Counted from the first letter of the stretch, positions 1 to 6,111 are shown. The stretch: 13,151 nucleotides of DNA from CAYOYK01 sp964408185 (GCA_964408185.1 CAYOYK010000066.1:1-13151), one strand, 5' to 3'. A program made the numbers and translations. Notes: generated from the sequence alone by a model not told the origin.

Positions 1-377
1 TGGACGCGGGCACGGCCTTTGAGATCCTCTCCATCGACATCGCGGATGTGGACGTGGGCCGCAACATCGGCGCGCAGCTCCAGATGGATCAGGCCGAGGC
101 CGACCGCCGCATTGCGCAGGCCCGCGCCGAGGAGCGTCGCGCCATGGCCGTTGCCCATGAGCAGGAGATGAAGGCCGCCGTGCAGGAGATGCGCGCTCGC
201 GTGGTCGAGGCCGAGGCCGAGGTGCCTAAGGCCATGGCGACCGCGCTGCGGGAGGGCAAGCTGGGCGTGATGGATTACTACCAGATGAAGAACGTCATGG
301 CCGATACGGACATGCGCGAGGGCATCGCCAAGGCGACCGTTCCGCAGGCCGCGCCGGCGGAAGCACCCAAGAAGTAA
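1..377 (+). CDS. floA: FloA flotillin-like protein, C-terminal part (5' end outside the window)
   Basis: The reading frame is open from base 3 and encodes the last 124 residues of a FloA-type bacterial flotillin, ending in TAA at 375-377. FloA is a membrane-anchored scaffold of functional membrane microdomains. Seen here are the start of the C-terminal half (AFEILSIDIADVDVGRNIGA) and a long Ala/Glu/Arg-rich stretch with AEADRRIAQARAEERR and EAEAEVPKAMATALREGKLG, followed by YYQMKNVMADTDMR and a short Ala/Pro-rich tail. The heptad-like Ala/Glu pattern fits the coiled coil through which flotillins oligomerise. The N-terminal hairpin and PHB domain lie upstream of the window. The gene is followed by a strong hairpin and then a small membrane-protein gene, so it probably heads a unit running to 1690. 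The family call is confident because the C-terminal sequence of FloA is highly conserved. Confidence 0.93.
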   Translation, partial: DAGTAFEILSIDIADVDVGRNIGAQLQMDQAEADRRIAQARAEERRAMAVAHEQEMKAAVQEMRARVVEAEAEVPKAMATALREGKLGVMDYYQMKNVMADTDMREGIAKATVPQAAPAEAPKK

Positions 378-389
378 ACGACCCAATTG

Positions 390-411
390 GGGCGGGGATT
401 CGTCCCCGCCC
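390..411 (+). other. GC-rich hairpin with UUCG loop between floA and the next gene
   Basis: GGGCGGGGA at 390-398 pairs perfectly with TCCCCGCCC at 403-411 around a four-base TTCG loop. UUCG tetraloops are exceptionally stable. There is no T-tract after the stem; GTCTGAATGGAGG follows and already contains the next ribosome site. It is therefore more likely a processing or partial-attenuation hairpin protecting the floA message than a full intrinsic terminator. No promoter is visible between floA and the downstream gene. Confidence 0.6.
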
Positions 412-432
412 GTCTGAATGGAGGCGAGGCCA

Positions 433-900
433 ATGGAGGCGCTGTTTCCCTTATTTGTGCTCTTTGTGATCGTCGCGTCGCTGGTCTCCAAGGCCAAAAA
501 GACGACAGAGCAGCAAACCAGACAGACGACGCATCGCACGGCCGATAAGCCGCAGCCCGCGCAAGGCGCGGAGCGGCTGCATCGCAGTACGCTGACCGCC
601 ATGGAACGGCCGGACGCCCGCACGCAGCCCGCGCAGCCGCGCATTCATGCCCGCGTGGATGAGCCCTATGTCGGCAGTCTGGGCGTTGCGTCCACGGAGG
701 GCTACGGCTCGGCGGAGGGCACCGATCCCTGCCACGATGCGGAACTGGACGCGCAGCGGCACGCTTACGCCGTGCATGACGAGTCCGCCCTGCGCCCGAC
801 ACTGAATGTGCTCCCGGATTTGGGCAGCCGGCAGGCGCTGGTGCAGGCGATCGTGGTCAGCGAGGTTCTCGCGCGTCCGGGCGCGCGCAGGAGGGGTTAG
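433..900 (+). CDS. Small single-span membrane protein of unknown function, floA-linked
   Basis: This predicts a 155-residue protein that I do not recognise as a characterised family. Residues 4-18 (LFPLFVLFVIVASLV) form one hydrophobic segment followed by KAKK, which suggests an N-terminal anchor with the rest in the cytoplasm. The middle is polar, Gln/Thr/Arg/His-rich and probably disordered. The last 20 residues contain ALVQAIVVSEVLARP (135-149), which resembles a short C-terminal motif I recall in small membrane proteins of Clostridia; that recollection is not a database match. The ATG at 433 is preferred over the in-frame ATG at 418 because GGAGG at 420-424 lies 8 bases upstream of it. 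The stop at 898-900 is one base before the next start codon, and that gene's ribosome site lies inside this gene, so the two are probably translationally coupled. A role linked to flotillin or the following regulator is only inferred from position. Confidence 0.72.
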   Translation: MEALFPLFVLFVIVASLVSKAKKTTEQQTRQTTHRTADKPQPAQGAERLHRSTLTAMERPDARTQPAQPRIHARVDEPYVGSLGVASTEGYGSAEGTDPCHDAELDAQRHAYAVHDESALRPTLNVLPDLGSRQALVQAIVVSEVLARPGARRRG

Positions 901-901
901 C

Positions 902-1657
902 ATGAGCGAGGACATCCGCGTGCTGGTTGCGGACGATGACGAGGGCATGCGACTGGTTATGCGGAGGATCATCGAAAAGACGGACGGCTTTGCGCTCTGC
1001 TATGAGGCCGCCGATGGGGAGGAAGCCCTGCAAAAGGTGGAGGAGCTCCGCCCGCAGCTTGTCTTTTTGGATGTGGAGATGCCGGGGCTGACGGGCGTGG
1101 AATGCGCCCGCGCCATACAGGACATGGACCCCGCGATTCTGGTCATCTTTGCGACGGCGCACGATACCTATATGAGCGACGCGTTTGAGGTGTACGCTTT
1201 CGACTACTTGGTCAAGCCCTTCCACGTGGAGCGCGTGCAGAAAACGCTGCAGCGCGTGAAGGAGCGTCTCCGGCAGCATGACGAGCAGCCTCTGCCCACC
1301 ATTGTGCCCGCGCAGCGCAAGCCGCTCGATGGGCGGCTGATGCTCCGTCACCGCGACGGCGTCACGTTTATCGACCTGAACGATATTTTGCTGGTGCAGC
1401 GCGAGGATCGCGCGACCGTGCTCTATACAGTGGGCGATGGCCGCTACGTAACGGGCGATTCGCTTGGCGATATGGAGGCGCGTCTGCAAAGCGATGTGTT
1501 CTTCCGCTGCCACAAGAGCTACATTATCAACCTCAACCACATCAAGGACATCACGCCCTACGGGCGCTGGACGTATGTGGTGCGGCTGGAGGGTACCAAG
1601 CACGACGCGCTCATCACCCATGAGAAATACGAAGAGCTGGAAAGCATGTTCCGGTAA
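902..1657 (+). CDS. LytTR-family response regulator
   Basis: This 251-residue two-component response regulator has an N-terminal receiver domain (about residues 4-120) and a C-terminal LytTR DNA-binding domain (about 145-250). In the receiver I see the acidic pocket D11-D12-D13, phospho-acceptor D57 in FLDVEMPG, T85 in FATAHD, and K105 in DYLVKPF. The LytTR domain shows FIDLNDILLVQRED, FFRCHKSYIINLNHI and a terminal ITHEKYEELESMF. LytTR proteins such as LytR and AgrA bind DNA as dimers and often control cell-envelope or virulence genes. The ATG at 902 is chosen because AGGAGGGG (889-896) lies 5 bases upstream and the preceding gene stops at 900; a longer in-frame start at 806 would overlap that gene by 95 bases. 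No histidine kinase lies in the window, so the partner is unknown. A perfect terminator follows. Confidence 0.93.
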   Translation: MSEDIRVLVADDDEGMRLVMRRIIEKTDGFALCYEAADGEEALQKVEELRPQLVFLDVEMPGLTGVECARAIQDMDPAILVIFATAHDTYMSDAFEVYAFDYLVKPFHVERVQKTLQRVKERLRQHDEQPLPTIVPAQRKPLDGRLMLRHRDGVTFIDLNDILLVQREDRATVLYTVGDGRYVTGDSLGDMEARLQSDVFFRCHKSYIINLNHIKDITPYGRWTYVVRLEGTKHDALITHEKYEELESMFR

Positions 1658-1659
1658 GC

Positions 1660-1690
1660 AAACGGCCCGCCAAAGAACGGCGGGCCGTTT
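1660..1690. terminator. Bidirectional intrinsic terminator between convergent operons
   Basis: AAACGGCCCGCC at 1660-1671 is the exact reverse complement of GGCGGGCCGTTT at 1679-1690, with the seven-base loop AAAGAAC. Rightward, the stem ends in GTTT and is followed by GTTTATTG; leftward it ends in GTTT followed by GCTTA. It sits 2 bases past the LytTR stop and 2 bases past the stop of the leftward Cys-rich gene, so it can serve both convergent units. Confidence 0.92.
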
Positions 1691-1692
1691 GT

Positions 1693-1878
1693 TTATTGCT
1701 TCTGTTTGGATTGCTCCGCTTTCGTCCTGCGGCAGTCGTCCCGCGCCGCCTTGTCGCGCCAGCCGTCGCAGGCGCGGCAGCTCCCGCAGCCGGAGCCGCG
1801 GTGCTTCCAGACGGAGCGAACCGCGAAGAACACGGCGACGGCAAGCGCGAGCAGCACCGCGATATCGATCAGGCGCAC
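1693..1878 (-). CDS. FeoB-associated Cys-rich membrane protein
   Basis: This small protein has 61 residues. Residues 3-23 (LIDIAVLLALAVAVFFAVRSV) form one membrane helix, followed by a short Cys-rich stretch with C31, C34 and C37 (CGSCRAC), C49 in DDC, and a Lys/Gln-rich tail. This matches the family of FeoB-associated Cys-rich membrane proteins that commonly follow feoB in Firmicutes. Their role is thought to be a FeoC-like accessory in ferrous iron transport, possibly through metal or redox binding; the mechanism is not established. The start is GTG at 1878. The feoB stop (1883-1885) forms part of its ribosome site AGGTGAG, leaving 4 bases between the genes, which indicates translational coupling. 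It is the last gene of the feo operon. Confidence 0.87.
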   Translation of the reverse strand: MRLIDIAVLLALAVAVFFAVRSVWKHRGSGCGSCRACDGWRDKAARDDCRRTKAEQSKQKQ

Positions 1879-1882
1879 GCGC

Positions 1883-3892
1883 TCACCTCACAATCAGCGA
1901 GAGCAGCTGATAGACCGCCGCGCCCACGCCCCAAGCCACCAAGCATTGCATGGCGACCACGCCCAGCGTGGCCCAGCCGCTTTTCAGCTCGCGCCGGATG
2001 GTCGCCACCGCCGCCACGCAGGGCGTGTACAGCAGCGTAAACAGCAAAAAGCTGATGGCGGACAGCGGCGTAAACAGCGCCGAGAGCGATGCGCCCAGAT
2101 TGCTCGCGCCCGTGCCGGTCAGCACGCCGAGCGTACTGACGACGGCCTCCTTGGCGGTAAAGCCGGAGATCAGCGCCGTGGAGATGCGCCAGTCGGTAAA
2201 GCCGAGGGGAGCAAACACGCCGGAGATCAGCCGCCCGATGGCCGCCAGCAGGCTGTCCCCGCTGTCCGCGACCACGTTGAGACGCGCGTCGAACGTCTGC
2301 AAAAACCAGATGATGACCGTGGCGAGGAAAATAATCGTAAACGCGCGCTGGAGGAAATCCTTGGCCTTGTCCCACAGCAGCAGCGCGACGTTCTTGGCGG
2401 AGGGCATGCGGTAGTTGGGCAGCTCCATCACAAACGGCACAGGCTCGCCGCGAAATGCCGTTTTCTTTAGCAAAAACGCTATCAGCACGCCCAGCGCGAT
2501 CCCCGCCGCGTACAGCCCGATCATCACCAGCCCGGAATAGCGGGGGAAGAACGCCGCCGCAAACACCGCGTAGATCGGGATCTTGGCAGAGCAGCTCATG
2601 TACGGGGTGAGCAGAATGGTCATTTTGCGGTCGCGGTCGGAGGAGAGCGTGCGCGTGGCCATCACGGCGGGCACTGTGCAGCCGAAGCCGATCAGCATCG
2701 GCACAAAGCTCCGTCCGCTCAGGCCCAGCTTGCGCAGCGGCTTGTCCATCACAAACGCGATGCGCGCCATATACCCGGTGTCCTCCAAAATAGACAGGAA
2801 GAAGAACAGCACCACAATGATGGGCAAAAAGCTGAGCACGCTGCCAACGCCTGCGAATACGCCGTCGATAATCAGGCTGTGCACCACGGGGTTGAGGCCG
2901 TAGGCCGTCAGCGCGCCGTCCACCAGCGCGGTCAGCGCGTCGATGCCCATGGAGAGCCAATCGCTCAGCGCGCTGCCGATCACGTTAAAGCTCAAAAAGA
3001 ACACCAGCACCATGACCAGCAGGAACATGGGAATGGCGGTGTGCTTGCCCGTAAGGATTTTATCGATGCGGACGCTGCGCGCGTGCTCCTTGCTCTCATG
3101 GCATTTGCGCACCGCCTCGGCCACCACGCCCTCGATAAAGGCATAGCGCATATCCGCCAGCGCCTCGTTGCGGTCGAAGCCGGTCTCGGTCTCCATTTCC
3201 ACGATGCTGTGCTCCAGCAGCTCGCGCTCGTTCTGGTCCAGCCCTAGCCGATCGGCCAGCGCGTCGTCGCCCTCGATCAGCTTGGTGGCGCAGAACCGCG
3301 AGGAGATGCCCTCGTTGGCCGCGTGATCCTCAATTACGTGCGCGGCCGCGTGGATGCAGCGGTGTACGGGGCCTACCGGGCAAAAATCCATCACGGCGGG
3401 GAAGAGCTTCTTTTTGCTTACGTTGACAATTTGGTCCACCAGCTCGGTAACGCCCTCCCCCTTGGCGGCGGAGATCGGCACGACCGGCACTCCGAGGGCC
3501 TCGCTCATCTTATGCACGTCGATGGAGCCGCCGTTGGCGCGCACCTCGTCCATCATGTTGAGCGCGACCACCATGGGCACGCGCAGCTCAAGGAGCTGAA
3601 GCGTGAGATACAGGTTGCGCTCGATATTGGTCGCGTCCACGATGTTGATGATGCCGTCCGGCTTTTGGTTGATGATGAAATCGCGGGTGACGATCTCCTC
3701 CTGCGTGTAGGGACGGATGGAGTATATTCCGGGCAGATCGACCACCGAGCAGCCCTTGGCGTAGCGGATTTCGCCCATTTTCTGATCGACGGTCACGCCG
3801 GGAAAGTTGCCCACGTGCTGGTTGGAGCCCGTAAGGGCGTTGAACAGCGTGGTCTTGCCGCAATTCTGGTTGCCCGCCAGCGCAAAGATCAT
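1883..3892 (-). CDS. feoB: Ferrous iron transport protein B
   Basis: This is a 669-residue inner-membrane Fe(II) transporter with an N-terminal G-protein domain. All G motifs are visible: G1 GNQNCGKTT (7-15), G2 around T34 in NFPGVTVDQ, G3 DLPG (52-55), G4 NMMD (112-115) and G5 SAAKG (141-145). A helical linker (about 165-285) precedes the polytopic membrane part (about 290-669). The two gate motifs are present: GCTVPA with C405, and MSCSAKIPIYA with C434. Cys in these motifs is typical of FeoB and proposed to line the iron path. Length and architecture are normal for a clostridial FeoB and I see no frameshift. The ATG at 3892 overlaps the feoA stop as ATGA, so translation is coupled to feoA, and the 3' end is coupled to the Cys-rich gene. 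Expression should come from the feoA promoter near 4144-4172. Confidence 0.97.
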   Translation of the reverse strand: MIFALAGNQNCGKTTLFNALTGSNQHVGNFPGVTVDQKMGEIRYAKGCSVVDLPGIYSIRPYTQEEIVTRDFIINQKPDGIINIVDATNIERNLYLTLQLLELRVPMVVALNMMDEVRANGGSIDVHKMSEALGVPVVPISAAKGEGVTELVDQIVNVSKKKLFPAVMDFCPVGPVHRCIHAAAHVIEDHAANEGISSRFCATKLIEGDDALADRLGLDQNERELLEHSIVEMETETGFDRNEALADMRYAFIEGVVAEAVRKCHESKEHARSVRIDKILTGKHTAIPMFLLVMVLVFFLSFNVIGSALSDWLSMGIDALTALVDGALTAYGLNPVVHSLIIDGVFAGVGSVLSFLPIIVVLFFFLSILEDTGYMARIAFVMDKPLRKLGLSGRSFVPMLIGFGCTVPAVMATRTLSSDRDRKMTILLTPYMSCSAKIPIYAVFAAAFFPRYSGLVMIGLYAAGIALGVLIAFLLKKTAFRGEPVPFVMELPNYRMPSAKNVALLLWDKAKDFLQRAFTIIFLATVIIWFLQTFDARLNVVADSGDSLLAAIGRLISGVFAPLGFTDWRISTALISGFTAKEAVVSTLGVLTGTGASNLGASLSALFTPLSAISFLLFTLLYTPCVAAVATIRRELKSGWATLGVVAMQCLVAWGVGAAVYQLLSLIVR

Positions 3893-4113
3893 TCGGCGGT
3901 CACCTCAATCCATTTGGCCTCGTCCAGCCGGAGCGTCAACTCGTAGCCTCGAATCAGGATTTCCACCGGGTCGCCCATCGGCGCGACCTTTTGCATGGTC
4001 ACCTGCGTGCGGGGGATCAGGCCCATGTCCAAAAAGCGCAGCCGCAGAGGCCCCTCGCCGCCGACCTTTAAGATGGTAGCGGTTTTGCCTACAGGCAGCG
4101 TGTCAAGCGTCAT
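3889..4113 (-). CDS. feoA: Ferrous iron transport protein A
   Basis: This 74-residue protein is a single FeoA (SH3-like beta-barrel) domain of normal length. It begins MTLDTLPVGKTATILKVGGE and continues with RLRFLDMGLIPRTQV and GDPVEILIRGYELTLR. The pattern LRxRFLDMGLIPGTxV...P..GDPvei.vrGyeLaLR is diagnostic of FeoA. It is a cytoplasmic protein thought to act on the FeoB G-domain or complex assembly. The start at 4113 is supported by AAGGAGAAG a few bases upstream. The frame stays open further upstream to 4425, but that extension crosses the promoter and has no FeoA similarity. The stop overlaps the feoB start by four bases. It is the first gene of the feo operon, with its own promoter about 30 bases upstream of the start codon. 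Confidence 0.95.
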   Translation of the reverse strand: MTLDTLPVGKTATILKVGGEGPLRLRFLDMGLIPRTQVTMQKVAPMGDPVEILIRGYELTLRLDEAKWIEVTAE

Positions 4114-4143
4114 GCTTCTTCTCCTTTGTGTGGATTCTCCTGC

Positions 4144-4172
4144 ATTGTAGTCAAAACGAGCGCCGTTGTCAA
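4144..4172 (-). promoter_or_regulatory. feo operon promoter (TTGACA-17-TACAAT)
   Basis: On the minus strand, TTGACA (4172-4167) and TACAAT (4149-4144) are separated by exactly 17 bases, which is a near-consensus sigma-A promoter. The predicted start is near 4137, giving a leader of only about 24 bases that contains AAGGAGAAG before the feoA ATG at 4113. A promoter this strong would normally need a repressor, which fits an iron-regulated operon. Confidence 0.85.
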
Positions 4173-4179
4173 TCGGCGC
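4160..4179. promoter_or_regulatory. Candidate operator: GCGCCG-N8-CGGCGC dyad centred on the feo -35
   Basis: GCGCCG at 4160-4165 and CGGCGC at 4174-4179 are perfect inverted repeats. The eight bases between them contain the -35 hexamer, so a bound dimer would block RNA polymerase. It does not match the classic Fur box (GATAATGATTATC) or the textbook DtxR/IdeR box by eye, so the regulator is unassigned. Confidence 0.45.
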
Positions 4180-4186
4180 GGATTTG

Positions 4187-4214
4187 ATTGACAGCCGAAT
4201 CCAATTGACAGCCG
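4187..4214. repeat. Two direct ATTGACAGCCG repeats upstream of the feo promoter
   Basis: ATTGACAGCCG occurs at 4187-4197 and again, identical, at 4204-4214, a 17-base period. An inverted partial copy, TGTCAATC, lies at 4167-4174 over the -35, so TGTCAATC and GATTGACA (4186-4193) also make an 8-bp inverted repeat. The repeats sit just upstream of the feo -35, where a regulator could bind. Confidence 0.5.
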
Positions 4215-4310
4215 GAGCCAAAGGGAGGCGGACGCCGCCCGTCAGGCTTTCGCGCGCGGGGGAGTGGAGCTTGCGCGTCGGGACGGCTTCTCCCCATGCT
4301 TTGCATGCGT

Positions 4311-4754
4311 TTACTTGCTTTTCGCCTCGCGGTACTGCCGAATGCTTTCGGGCATTTTGTCCAGCGGGATGCTCTTTACGGCTTCGGACGAGCCCGCGGC
4401 GACGGCGGTATCGTAAAACCAGCACTTGTAATTGACGGTTGCCAGCGTTTTATGCAGCGCCTCGATTTGCGCCTCCACGGCCTTGCGGCGCTCATAGAAC
4501 ATCTGGCGGCGCTTTTCCAGCGTCGCGTCGCCCTCCAGGCTCCAATCGATATACTGGCGGATATCCTTGATGGGCATGCCGGTGGACTTGAGGCACTCGA
4601 TCAGGTGCAGCCAGTTCATATCCGTCTCTTGGAACACGCGGATGCCGCTGCTGCTGCGCGCCACAAAGGGCAGAAGGCCCTCCTTTTCGTAAAAGCGAAG
4701 GGTGGGGGCGGTCAGGCCCACCTGCTGGGCGGCTTGGCTGACGGTGTACTGCAT
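4311..4754 (-). CDS. MerR-family regulator, AdhR/NmlR type
   Basis: This 147-residue MerR-family activator/repressor starts MQYTVSQAAQQVGLTAPTLR and has the winged helix-turn-helix (about 2-70: TAPTLRFYEKEGLLP, SGIRVF) followed by a dimerisation coiled coil (about 75-107). C54 in LIECLKSTGMPI aligns by eye with the single regulatory cysteine of the AdhR/NmlR group (position 52-54 in characterised members), which senses carbonyl or thiol-reactive electrophiles. A second Cys, C111, lies in NYKCWFYDTA near the C-terminus. The metal-binding cysteines of MerR or ZntR are absent. ATG at 4754 is preferred over TTG at 4757 because AGGAGG (4767-4762) is then 7 bases away. It is divergent from the ferredoxin-tailed aldo/keto reductase, the usual arrangement for a MerR regulator and its target. 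The inducer is inferred, not shown. Confidence 0.93.
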   Translation of the reverse strand: MQYTVSQAAQQVGLTAPTLRFYEKEGLLPFVARSSSGIRVFQETDMNWLHLIECLKSTGMPIKDIRQYIDWSLEGDATLEKRRQMFYERRKAVEAQIEALHKTLATVNYKCWFYDTAVAAGSSEAVKSIPLDKMPESIRQYREAKSK

Positions 4755-4776
4755 CAAAATTCCTCCTTTTAAGGGG

Positions 4777-4807
4777 TTGACTTAAAGTTGACTTTATGTT
4801 GTAAGAT
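4777..4807 (+). promoter_or_regulatory. MerR-type promoter with 19-bp spacer and AdhR-like dyad (aldo/keto reductase)
   Basis: TTGACT (4777-4782) and TAAGAT (4802-4807) are separated by 19 bases, the overlong spacer characteristic of promoters remodelled by MerR proteins. Within the spacer, starting at the end of the -35, is CTTAAAG-TTGA-CTTTATG (4781-4798), with an exact inner dyad TAAAGT-TG-ACTTTA (4783-4796). This differs at one position from the CTTAAAG-N4-CTTTAAG box I recall for Bacillus AdhR. The predicted transcript would start near 4814 and lead to the reductase ATG at 4874. Confidence 0.87.
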
Positions 4808-4808
4808 G

Positions 4809-4837
4809 ATTGTATCACAGGCGGCGCGCCGCGTCAA
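4809..4837 (-). promoter_or_regulatory. merR-type regulator promoter (TTGACG-17-TACAAT)
   Basis: On the minus strand, TTGACG (4837-4832) and TACAAT (4814-4809) are spaced by 17 bases, upstream of the regulator start at 4754. The -10 lies next to the -10 of the opposing promoter (4802-4807), so the two promoters overlap face to face. The regulator's predicted transcript begins just before the dyad at 4781-4798, so bound regulator should also hinder its own expression. Confidence 0.75.
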
Positions 4838-4873
4838 TGGCCGCGCGCTTGCCGGAAATAGGGAGGCCGCTCG

Positions 4874-6001
4874 ATGGATAATATGGGCGATAAGAAACTG
4901 GGCTTTGGCTGCATGCGGCTGCCAATGCGTGCCGATCAGCCGGAAGAGGTGGATATTCCTCAGTTCTGCCAGATGATGGATCGCTTTCTGGCCGAGGGGT
5001 TCCGCTATGTGGACACGGCGCACGGCTACGTTGGCGGAAAAAGCGAGACGGCCATCCGCGAGGCGCTGGTCAGGCGCTATCCGCGCGACGCCTATTGCCT
5101 CACGGATAAGCTGACCTCCGTGTATATCAAGCAGGAGGCGGACGTTCGCCCGCTGTTTGAAACGCAGCTTGCCGCCGCGGGCGTAGAGTACTTTGATTAC
5201 TATCTCATTCATGCCGTGACGACTGAGAGCTACCCCGTATTCCAGCGCTGCAAGGCGTTTGAGCAGGTTTGCGCCCTGCGCGACGAGGGCAAGATCCGCC
5301 ACATCGGCATTTCCTTCCACGATCAGCCGGAGGTGCTGGAGCAGGTGCTTGGCGAGCACCCGGAGATCGAGGTCGTGCAGATTCAGTTCAATTATGTCGA
5401 TTACAACGCGGTGAGCATCCGCAGCAAGGCTGTGTACGACGTATGCTGCAAGCATCACAAGCCTGTCATCGTGATGGAGCCGGTGAAGGGCGGCAATCTG
5501 GCCGCGCTGTCCGGCGAGGCCGCCAAGCCACTGGACGCGCTGAACGGCGGAAGCTACGCCAGCTATGCCGTCCGCTTTGCCGCGGGCTTTGACAATGTGT
5601 GCATGGTGCTCAGCGGGATGAGTACGCTGGCGCAGACGGAGGATAACCTCAGTTATATGAAGGACTTCCGCCCGCTGAGCGAGCAAGAGCACAAGGCCGT
5701 CGCGCAGGTGCGCGATGCCCTCGGCAAGCAGGGCACCATCCCCTGCACGGATTGCCGGTACTGCGTGGAGGGCTGCCCCAAGCATATCCTGATCCCGAAT
5801 TTGTTCTCCTGCATGAATAACATCATCACCTACCCGACCGATTGGAACAGCCGCTTCTACTACGGCGTGCATACCGCCAAGGGCCACGGCAAGGCCTCGG
5901 ATTGTATCAAGTGCCGCCGCTGCGAGAAAACCTGCCCCCAGCACCTGCCCATTACGGAGCTGCTCCGGCAGGTTTCGCAGACGTTCGAGCAAAAGGCGTA
6001 A
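4874..6001 (+). CDS. Aldo/keto reductase with C-terminal two-cluster ferredoxin domain
   Basis: This 375-residue protein is an aldo/keto reductase barrel (about 7-275) followed by a ferredoxin-like tail (about 285-365). The catalytic tetrad is visible: D47 and Y52 in YVDTAHGY, K79 in LTDKL, and H113 in YYLIHAV. The tail holds two four-cysteine motifs, C291-C294-C297-C301 followed by Pro and C344-C347-C350-C354 followed by Pro, each of the CxxCxxCxxxCP type that binds a [4Fe-4S] cluster. This is the known anaerobe-typical fusion (COG1453-like), which suggests electrons may reach the active site from ferredoxin rather than only NAD(P)H; the substrate is unknown. Start: GGGAGG at 4861-4866, 7 bases before ATG 4874. 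Its promoter has a MerR-type 19-bp spacer, so it is the likely direct target of the divergent regulator. A strong terminator follows, so it is monocistronic. Confidence 0.95.
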   Translation: MDNMGDKKLGFGCMRLPMRADQPEEVDIPQFCQMMDRFLAEGFRYVDTAHGYVGGKSETAIREALVRRYPRDAYCLTDKLTSVYIKQEADVRPLFETQLAAAGVEYFDYYLIHAVTTESYPVFQRCKAFEQVCALRDEGKIRHIGISFHDQPEVLEQVLGEHPEIEVVQIQFNYVDYNAVSIRSKAVYDVCCKHHKPVIVMEPVKGGNLAALSGEAAKPLDALNGGSYASYAVRFAAGFDNVCMVLSGMSTLAQTEDNLSYMKDFRPLSEQEHKAVAQVRDALGKQGTIPCTDCRYCVEGCPKHILIPNLFSCMNNIITYPTDWNSRFYYGVHTAKGHGKASDCIKCRRCEKTCPQHLPITELLRQVSQTFEQKA

Positions 6002-6048
6002 CGCATCCCGTCATTAAAAACGGCGCAGTCGCTGGTTTGACACGCTGT

Positions 6049-6080
6049 GGCCGCCGCGCTTTGGCACGGCGGCCTTTTTT
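6049..6080 (+). terminator. Intrinsic terminator after the ferredoxin-tailed reductase
   Basis: GGCCGCCG (6049-6056) pairs with CGGCGGCC (6067-6074), extended inward by GC/GC around a TTTG loop with one mismatch, and is followed directly by six T (6075-6080). It lies about 48 bases past the reductase stop. Confidence 0.93.
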
Positions 6081-6111
6081 GCGTCTGCTCAGGATTTACA
6101 ATTTGGAAGGC

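Noticed and set aside
1869..2960. A 363-codon minus-strand frame overlapping feoB in another frame
   Set aside because: It is a frame-shifted reading of feoB with no domain; feoB itself is intact with all G motifs.
4144..4214. Fur box at the feo promoter
   Set aside because: No stretch resembles GATAATGATTATC closely enough; only an unassigned operator candidate is reported.
4226..4240. Terminator for the MerR-type gene (GGCGG-ACG-CCGCC)
   Set aside because: The stem is short and on the minus strand it is followed by TCCCTTT rather than a T-run, so termination is doubtful; the feo operon has its own promoter downstream in any case.
4295..4308. CATGC-ttt-GCATG inverted repeat just past the MerR-type gene stop
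   Set aside because: It has only five pairs and no U-tract; I cannot support a function.
4114..4425. N-terminal extension of feoA
   Set aside because: The frame is open, but the extension crosses the near-consensus feo promoter and overlaps the regulator gene; the start at 4113 has its own ribosome site and gives a normal FeoA length.
4769..5992. A 407-codon open frame on the minus strand opposite the ferredoxin-tailed reductase
   Set aside because: It is antisense to an unambiguous enzyme with all catalytic and cluster residues, has His/Leu/Ala-rich nonsense composition and crosses the divergent promoters.
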